Assembly: GCA_023143305.1 (NCBI GenBank)
Contig: JAGLHV010000018.1
Coordinates: 1-11,921 of the forward strand
DNA: 11,921 nt
Source: a bacterium
GTDB taxonomy: Bacteria > CBDUZB01 > JAGLHV01
Direction of reading: 5' to 3'
Shown: positions 7,080 through 11,921 of the stretch, piece by piece
How the letters are laid out: each line of letters opens with the position of its first letter
Numbering within the stretch: position 1 is the stretch's first letter
Position numbers and translations under genes: made by a program
The notes under the pieces: generated by a model
Seen by the model: only the letters and a program-made list of their open reading frames with translations
Database searches by the model: none
What the model was told of the DNA's origin: nothing

Positions 7080-7109
7080 ATTTTAATATAATTATCGTTT
7101 TTATGTCAA
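7080..7109 (-). promoter_or_regulatory. Sigma-70-type promoter for the ferredoxin-sppA operon
   Basis: Reading the minus strand, a perfect -35 box TTGACA (7109-7104) is followed after 18 bp by TAAAAT (7085-7080), one mismatch from the consensus -10. Transcription would begin near 7073, giving a leader of about 47 nt. It lies in the 126-nt gap after the 129-residue gene and explains why a new operon begins here. The start site is inferred, not measured. Confidence 0.7.
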
Positions 7110-7152
7110 TATAAAATTATAAAAATTTAATTTTTTACTTATTTTTAGGTTT

Positions 7153-7542
7153 CTAAAAAAATTTTAAAAACCTTTTAAAAAAACTTATTTTTTCCTTTTT
7201 TATGATCTTTACTTTATCTTGCAAGCAAAGACAAGACAGACCTACTACCCGGGGACTAAATCTAGTATAAACTTTAACATTATCCTGGTCAATTTCTATT
7301 TTATCGACGGCAATAGTTAAAGGAACAATTTCTTCTTCCTTTTTTCCTCCCAATAAATGTGCAAGATACTGAGCAATATCACGTTGATCTACAATCTTTG
7401 CTAAAACTAAATTTCCCTTTTTCAATTTATGAGAAATAACACCCTCCATCGAGATCGAATCTGCTAAAACTAATTCTGTTTCTAAAAATACAGTCGCATC
7501 CTGAGGGATAACTGATGAATTATTTTTTGTTTCTTTTTCCAT
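7153..7542 (-). CDS. Hypothetical protein, 129 residues, basic aromatic C-terminal tail
   Basis: I do not recognise this protein. It is probably soluble, with a polar N-terminus (about 1-13), then alternating hydrophobic and charged residues suggesting mainly beta structure (about 17-113). The last 16 residues (KKEKISFFKRFLKFF region) are basic and aromatic, and might form an amphipathic membrane- or partner-binding helix. Cys104 and Cys106 (SCLCL) are its only cysteines. The ATG at 7542 has AAAAAGG about 10 nt upstream. It lies 40 nt after xerC with no visible promoter, so it is probably the last gene of the dprA-topA-xerC operon; a strong promoter for the next gene follows. In Firmicutes such as Bacillus this position after xerC is held by hslV, and this protein shows no HslV features (no N-terminal catalytic Thr). 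Confidence 0.72.
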   Translation of the reverse strand: MEKETKNNSSVIPQDATVFLETELVLADSISMEGVISHKLKKGNLVLAKIVDQRDIAQYLAHLLGGKKEEEIVPLTIAVDKIEIDQDNVKVYTRFSPRVVGLSCLCLQDKVKIIKKEKISFFKRFLKFF

Positions 7543-7582
7543 TTTCTTTTAACCTTTTTTGAATTAATATTAATTATTAAAT

Positions 7583-8476
7583 TTAAGCCCTTGGATGAGC
7601 TTTTTCATAAATTTTTTTTATTTTCGTTGTAGTTAAATGAGTATAAATCTGGGTAGTTGATATATTAACATGTCCCAGCATTTCCTGTACCGCCCGTAAA
7701 TCACATCCTGCATTCAATAAATGAGTAGCAAAAGTATGCCGTAAAGTATGAGGTGTTATACATTTATTTATCCCTGTTAACTTAATATAATGATTAATCA
7801 CACGACAAACACTCCTGGTTGTAAGTCTTCCTCCTCTTGCGTTAATAAAAAAGGCACTATGGAAAATTTTCTTTTTACTAAGATATTTTTCCCGCAATGG
7901 CAAATATCGGGTTAAAATTTTTAAAGCAATACTACCAATAGGAATCAGACGTTGCTTTCTCCCTTTTCCTGAAACCTTTATCATTTCTCCTAAAAAATCC
8001 AAATCCTGCACATTTAAAAACACCAATTCACTTACCCTCATTCCTGTAGCATAAAGAGTCTCCATCATTGCTTTATCTCTTAACTCTAAAAAAGTAGTTT
8101 CTTTTGGTATTTCAAGTAATATTTTTACTTCTTCTTCATCCAAAAAAACAGGTATTCTTCTTTCTATTCGCGGACTTCTTATGTTAATAAACGGGTTTTT
8201 ATCTACTATTTTTTCCCGGACTAAAAAAGAAAAAAAAGACCTTAAAACTGAAAGTTTCCGTTTTATACTGGATTTTTCATATCCATCATTTTGTAAGATA
8301 GATAAATAATTTCGTATATGCAAACGATTTATCTGCCGGACTTCAGAAACCTCCATTTTAGTTAATATATCAAACCCCTGCCTTAAATCGATTTTATAAT
8401 TTTGTATCGTATAAGAAGAAGCATTTTTTTCTACTTGCAAATGAAGAACAAAATCCTTAATATGTTCTTCTATCAT
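7583..8476 (-). CDS. xerC: Tyrosine recombinase XerC/XerD family
   Basis: Xer recombinases act as a pair at the chromosomal dif site to resolve dimers, with FtsK. The 297-residue protein has an N-terminal SAM-like core-binding domain (about 1-95) and a C-terminal catalytic domain (about 108-290). All catalytic residues are visible: Arg147 (TGMRVSE), Lys171 (GKGRKQR), His243 and Arg246 (HTLRH), His269 (LGH) and nucleophile Tyr278 (IYTH). A longer reading from 8536 adds 20 basic residues inside topA. I chose ATG 8476 because it makes the classic ATGA overlap with the topA stop, has AAAGGA about 10 nt upstream, and gives the normal family length and start (MIEEHIKDFV). I call it XerC rather than XerD because of the dprA-topA-xerC order; sequence alone does not separate the two here. 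Confidence 0.93.
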   Translation of the reverse strand: MIEEHIKDFVLHLQVEKNASSYTIQNYKIDLRQGFDILTKMEVSEVRQINRLHIRNYLSILQNDGYEKSSIKRKLSVLRSFFSFLVREKIVDKNPFINIRSPRIERRIPVFLDEEEVKILLEIPKETTFLELRDKAMMETLYATGMRVSELVFLNVQDLDFLGEMIKVSGKGRKQRLIPIGSIALKILTRYLPLREKYLSKKKIFHSAFFINARGGRLTTRSVCRVINHYIKLTGINKCITPHTLRHTFATHLLNAGCDLRAVQEMLGHVNISTTQIYTHLTTTKIKKIYEKAHPRA

Positions 8477-10590
8477 TCTCCTGTCGTCCTTTCTGAATTT
8501 AATTGCTTTCGATAAGTACACCCTTTTTGGACACACTTAAGATAGTTCTCTTTTTTAGATGCTTTTTTAATTAAATATTTTGCACCGCATAAAGGACAAG
8601 GTTCTAATACCGGTTTATCCCAGGAAATAAAATGACATTGGGGATAATTAGAACAACCATAAAATACTCGTTTGCGGTGACTGATACGCTCAATTACAAA
8701 CCCTTCACAAAGAGGGCAATTAACCCCTGCTTTTTTTAAAATAGCTTCCGTATGCTTACATTTCGGAAAAGAAGAACAAGCTAAAAACTCTCCAAAACGT
8801 CCTTGTTTAATAACCATCATTGAACCGCAATCTTTACACTTTTTATCAGTTGGTTTTGTCGGTATTTTTATTTTTACAATTTCTTTTTCCGCAATACTTA
8901 AGGTTTTCTCAAAAGGTTCATAGAAATCTTCCAATAGTTTTATCCATTTACCCTTGCCTTGCGCAATTCCATCTAAATCGGTTTCCATTTGGGCGGTAAA
9001 GCTAATATCTACAATTTTAGGAAAATATTTGACCAGTAAATCATTAACCATAACACCTATTTTTTCCGGGAAAAAGCGTTTTTCAATCAATCTTACATAG
9101 TCCCGGGAAAGAATCGTATTTATTGTTGGGGCATAAGTAGATGGCCTCCCTATGCCATGTTTTTCAAGTGTTTTAATTAAGCTGGCTTCATTATAACGAG
9201 GAGGAGGCTGTGTAAAGTGCTGCTCCGGTATCAATTTTAACAAAGATAATTCCTCATTTACCTGGAGAGGGGGAAGCAAGTATTCTCTTTCTTTTTTATT
9301 AGTATCGGTTGTTGTTGTATATGCTCTATTAAAACCTTCAAAGCGAATAACCTGTCCTGAAGCATGAAAAAGATAATTTTTAGCCTGAATATCAACTCCC
9401 GTCATATCAATTATCGCATCAGCCATTTGGCTGGCCAAAAATCGTTGCCAGATTAAACTGTAAAGTTTAAATTGATAACTGTCCAAATGTTCTTTAATTG
9501 TTTCCGGAGCTCTAAAAACAGAAGTCGGCCTAATAGCTTCATGTGCTTCCTGGGCTCCTTTACTTTTCGTTTTATAAATTCGTTGCTTTGCAGGTAAATA
9601 CTCCTTTCCATATTTTGCTCCAATATAATCCATTGCTTCTTTTCTCGCAGAAACAGCTACATTTAAAGAGTCGGTACGCATATAAGTAATTAAACCCTCA
9701 TGCTCGTCTTTCCCTAAATTAATTCCCTCATAAAGTTGTTGAGCTATTCTCATAGTCCGTTGAGCAGAAAAAGATAATTTTTGCCATGCTTCCTGTTGTA
9801 ATGTGCTGGTAGTAAAAGGTGGATGGGGTTTTTGTTTTTTCTCTTTTTTAGTAATTTTTACTATCTTATAAACCGCACCGGAAAGATCTGCAATAATTTC
9901 TAACGCTTGTTTATTATTAGCAATTCCTAATTTTTCGTATTTTTTCCCCTGCCTGGATATTAATAAAGCATTTAATTCTTCTTCTTTCTCCGGTTTTTTA
10001 AGATTTGCTTTGATTGTCCAATATTCCTGAGCTTTAAACGCTTCTATTTCTTTTTCCCTGTCTACAATCAAGCGTAAAGCAACTGATTGAACTCTACCTG
10101 CAGAAAGTCCTTTTCTTATTTTTTTACCTAATAACGGGCTTAATTTATATCCAACCAAACGGTCTAAAATTCGCCGTGCTTGTTGAGCATTTACTAAATG
10201 CATATCGATTTGCCGTGGATTTTTGATAGACTTTTCTATTGCCTGTTTAGTTATTTCGTGAAAAACAATTCGTTTAATTTTCTCAGAGGGAATGCCTATT
10301 GATTCAATTAAATGCCAGCCAATTGCTTCCCCTTCCCTATCCTGATCAGTAGCAATATAAACTTCTACGACCTGTTTAACTATTTTTTGTAATTCTTTTA
10401 CAATTTTGGATTTACCCTTGATAATTTGATAAGTGGGTTTAAACTTTTTTTCAACATCTACTCCTAATTTCCTCACGGGTAAATCCCGTACATGCCCCAA
10501 TGAATTTTTTACTACATAGCTCCCACCTAAAAACCGATTAATTGTTTTCGCTTTAGTAGGTGATTCCACAATAACTAAAATTTTTTTCAA
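8473..10590 (-). CDS. topA: DNA topoisomerase I (type IA)
   Basis: TopA relaxes negatively supercoiled DNA through a 5'-phosphotyrosine intermediate. The 705 residues begin with a Toprim domain (about 1-115: catalytic Glu9 in VESPTKAK, metal-binding TDQDREGEA at 81-89). The type IA core follows, with GLSAGRVQS (161-169), PPFTTSTLQQEA (257-268), catalytic Tyr303 in GLITYMRTDS and HGIGRPSTYAP (478-488). The C-terminus carries three four-cysteine zinc fingers: Cys585/588/605/611, Cys625/628/646/652 and Cys665/668/686/691. Length and layout match the Firmicutes-type enzyme. The start is a TTG at 10590, chosen because MKKILVIVES is the normal N-terminus and GGTGAG lies about 10 nt upstream. It overlaps the preceding small gene by 4 nt and the following xerC by 4 nt, so translation of the three is probably coupled. 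All key residues are present. Confidence 0.98.
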   Translation of the reverse strand: MKKILVIVESPTKAKTINRFLGGSYVVKNSLGHVRDLPVRKLGVDVEKKFKPTYQIIKGKSKIVKELQKIVKQVVEVYIATDQDREGEAIGWHLIESIGIPSEKIKRIVFHEITKQAIEKSIKNPRQIDMHLVNAQQARRILDRLVGYKLSPLLGKKIRKGLSAGRVQSVALRLIVDREKEIEAFKAQEYWTIKANLKKPEKEEELNALLISRQGKKYEKLGIANNKQALEIIADLSGAVYKIVKITKKEKKQKPHPPFTTSTLQQEAWQKLSFSAQRTMRIAQQLYEGINLGKDEHEGLITYMRTDSLNVAVSARKEAMDYIGAKYGKEYLPAKQRIYKTKSKGAQEAHEAIRPTSVFRAPETIKEHLDSYQFKLYSLIWQRFLASQMADAIIDMTGVDIQAKNYLFHASGQVIRFEGFNRAYTTTTDTNKKEREYLLPPLQVNEELSLLKLIPEQHFTQPPPRYNEASLIKTLEKHGIGRPSTYAPTINTILSRDYVRLIEKRFFPEKIGVMVNDLLVKYFPKIVDISFTAQMETDLDGIAQGKGKWIKLLEDFYEPFEKTLSIAEKEIVKIKIPTKPTDKKCKDCGSMMVIKQGRFGEFLACSSFPKCKHTEAILKKAGVNCPLCEGFVIERISHRKRVFYGCSNYPQCHFISWDKPVLEPCPLCGAKYLIKKASKKENYLKCVQKGCTYRKQLNSERTTGE

Positions 10591-10799
10591 TTTAAAAGCT
10601 CACCACTTTCTTTAACTTTCTTCTTTTGTTCAATATAGCCGATAAGCGTACGAATAAAAATATCTTCCATTTCCTCGGCTTCATATTTTTCTCTTCCATC
10701 ACATCCTTCACATCCTTTTTTCTCGCACTCATAAAAATCTATTATTCCTTCTGTTTCTTCTTCAATAAATCTACTTATTACTTTAGAACGTTCATCCAT
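10587..10799 (-). CDS. Small conserved-context protein with a Cys cluster, function unknown
   Basis: This 70-residue acidic protein is not recognised. Cysteines 25, 30 and 33 (pattern C-x4-C-x2-C, in CEKKGCEGC) could form part of a metal site, but no fourth ligand is obvious. Both flanks are rich in Glu and Lys and look helical, and there is no signal peptide or membrane segment. It is almost certainly translated: its ATG directly follows the dprA TAA, an AAAGGAG sequence stands 8 nt upstream inside the end of dprA, and its TGA overlaps the topA TTG start by 4 nt. It occupies the slot between dprA and topA that smg (DUF494) fills in many Proteobacteria, but it is less than half the length of Smg and I see no similarity. 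A link to DNA processing is inference from position alone. Confidence 0.75.
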   Translation of the reverse strand: MDERSKVISRFIEEETEGIIDFYECEKKGCEGCDGREKYEAEEMEDIFIRTLIGYIEQKKKVKESGELLN

Positions 10800-11921
10800 T
10801 TAATACTCCTTTCTAACAAACATTTTACCTGAAATTTGTTTTATTAATCCCTTCATTTCCATAAACATTAAAGAGGAAGAAATATCCTTAACCGGAAAAT
10901 TACATTTTTGAACAATCGTATCAATGGCTATTGGTTCCCACCAAACACAATCATAAATTTTTTGTTCTTTCTGATTTAAAGAACAAACTGAATTTTGGGT
11001 TGTTTTCTTTGAATTCAATTTTAAATCGGAAATTCCTTTATTTTCTGATAAAAGCCGATTCGAAATTTCAGAAAAAACCTTTATTTCTTCAATCACATCA
11101 GCAATGGTCCCAACCAGCTTTGCACCTGTTTTGATTAAGTTATGCGGTCCCTGGCTATATTTGCTGAATATGTTTCCCGGAACAGCAAAAACCTCTCTTC
11201 CTTGTTGAAGAGCTAAATCAGCAGTAATCAATGCTCCGCTTTTCTCTCTCGCTTCCACGATAACAGTCCCTAAACTTAATCCACTGATAATTCGATTCCG
11301 AATGGGAAAATTAGGCCGCAGGGGTAAAGATGCCATTGAAAATTCCGAAATCAACGCTCCCTGCTGAGAAATAAGCAATTCCAAATCTTTATTTTCTCTC
11401 GGATAAATTACAGATAACCCATTTCCTAATACAGCAATAGTTCGTCCTCCGCCGGCGATCGCTCCCTTATGGGCATGGGTATCAATTCCCCTGGCTAATC
11501 CACTTACTACGGTTATATCCAACGCAGCTAAATCACGGCTTATTTTTTCAGCAACTGTTTTACCATAAGGAGTTGCTTTGCGCGATCCTACAATGGAAAT
11601 AGAAAGATTATCTTTAAATAAAAAATCCCCTTTTACATAGAGAAGAAACGGGGGATCATAAATTGATTTTAAATTAACAGGATAATCACGATCTTCGAAA
11701 GTAACTATTTTTATTTTATTTTCTTCAATTAATTTTAATTCAGCATCAATATCAATATTCTTTAAACTGTTCCATATAGTTAACGCTTTTTTTCTGCTTA
11801 ATCCTTCAACCTGTTCTAATTCACTTAAAGAAGATGCTACAACATTCGCAGGAGTAGAAAAATATCCCATCAATTTTTGAAAGCAAATGGGTCCTATTTC
11901 CGGAACCATTTTAAGTTTAAC
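10800..11921 (-). CDS. dprA: DNA-processing protein DprA (Smf), 5' end cut by window edge
   Basis: DprA binds incoming single-stranded DNA in the cytoplasm and loads RecA during transformation; many non-competent bacteria also carry it. Counting from the methionine at 11909, residues 1-45 form a helix-hairpin-helix region (EIGP, VEGLS). Residues about 60-280 form the DprA Rossmann domain, with GSRKATPYG (108-116), SGLARGID (136-143), the GNG loop (162-164), NFPIRNRIISGLS (200-212), EKSGALITA (222-230) and FAVPGN (241-246). Residues about 308-369 look like the C-terminal winged helix. The frame is open upstream of that methionine (V-K-L-K-M), and LKMVPEIGP aligns with the usual LNLIPGIGP start of the HhH domain. 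The true start is therefore probably beyond the window, and I extend the feature to the edge. The TAA stop directly abuts the next ATG. Family assignment is very secure. Confidence 0.96.
   Translation of the reverse strand, partial: VKLKMVPEIGPICFQKLMGYFSTPANVVASSLSELEQVEGLSRKKALTIWNSLKNIDIDAELKLIEENKIKIVTFEDRDYPVNLKSIYDPPFLLYVKGDFLFKDNLSISIVGSRKATPYGKTVAEKISRDLAALDITVVSGLARGIDTHAHKGAIAGGGRTIAVLGNGLSVIYPRENKDLELLISQQGALISEFSMASLPLRPNFPIRNRIISGLSLGTVIVEAREKSGALITADLALQQGREVFAVPGNIFSKYSQGPHNLIKTGAKLVGTIADVIEEIKVFSEISNRLLSENKGISDLKLNSKKTTQNSVCSLNQKEQKIYDCVWWEPIAIDTIVQKCNFPVKDISSSLMFMEMKGLIKQISGKMFVRKEY

Noticed and set aside
7147..7173. Inverted repeat AGGTTT...AAACCT at the end of the 129-residue gene, considered as a terminator
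   Set aside because: The stem is 6 bp with a 15-nt loop, it overlaps the last codons, and no U tract follows directly on the minus strand.
7562..7575. 14-nt perfect AT palindrome just after the xerC stop, considered as an operator or dif-like site
   Set aside because: It is composed only of A and T in a very AT-rich gap, and it lacks the central spacer and arm pattern of a dif site.
8477..8536. Longer xerC reading starting at 8536 inside topA
   Set aside because: It adds 20 basic residues with no family match; the ATG at 8476 gives an ATGA overlap, a ribosome binding site and normal length.

Overview
The window is an AT-rich bacterial chromosome segment in which every supported gene lies on the minus strand, so it is read from the right edge to the left. 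The gene set is ordinary bacterial housekeeping plus redox-linked genes: dprA, topA, xerC, a one-cluster ferredoxin, sppA, a radical SAM protein, a Memo-family protein, polX and dapB. The dprA-topA-xerC order recalls the Firmicutes dprA-topA-trmFO-xerC-hslVU block. Low GC, the ferredoxin and the radical SAM protein suggest a low-GC anaerobe, either a Firmicute or a candidate phylum such as Atribacterota. The phylum is a guess; the minus-strand layout and gene identities are seen directly. I see no tRNA, rRNA, CRISPR, transposon or phage genes.

Region 1 (11921 to 7153) is a tightly packed DNA-processing operon. It holds dprA (cut by the window edge), a 70-residue cysteine-containing protein starting directly after the dprA stop, topA (TTG start, 4-nt overlap), xerC (ATGA overlap with topA) and an unrecognised 129-residue protein. 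DprA loads RecA on incoming single-stranded DNA, TopA relaxes negative supercoils, and Xer resolves chromosome dimers.

Region 2 (7109 to 1227) begins with a clear sigma-70-type promoter. It continues with ferredoxin, the membrane protease SppA, a five-helix Yip1-like membrane protein, a COG1313-type radical SAM protein, a Memo/AmrB protein, a THEP1-type NTPase and, after 93 nt, DNA polymerase X with an intact PHP nuclease domain. The middle genes resemble a variant of the AmmeMemoRadiSam cluster, but no AMMECR1 gene is in the window and the radical SAM partner is of another subfamily. The Yip1-like gene has an unusual start: its reading frame has no ATG, GTG or TTG near its beginning, but a Shine-Dalgarno sequence stands six bases before an ATT codon.

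Region 3 (1226 to 1) opens with about 350 bases without a convincing gene, holding a short open frame, a degenerate 21-nt repeat and a perfect-consensus promoter (TTGACA, 17 bp, TATAAT). This promoter serves dapB, the dihydrodipicolinate reductase of lysine/diaminopimelate synthesis. The first 28 bases may be the start of a following gene.
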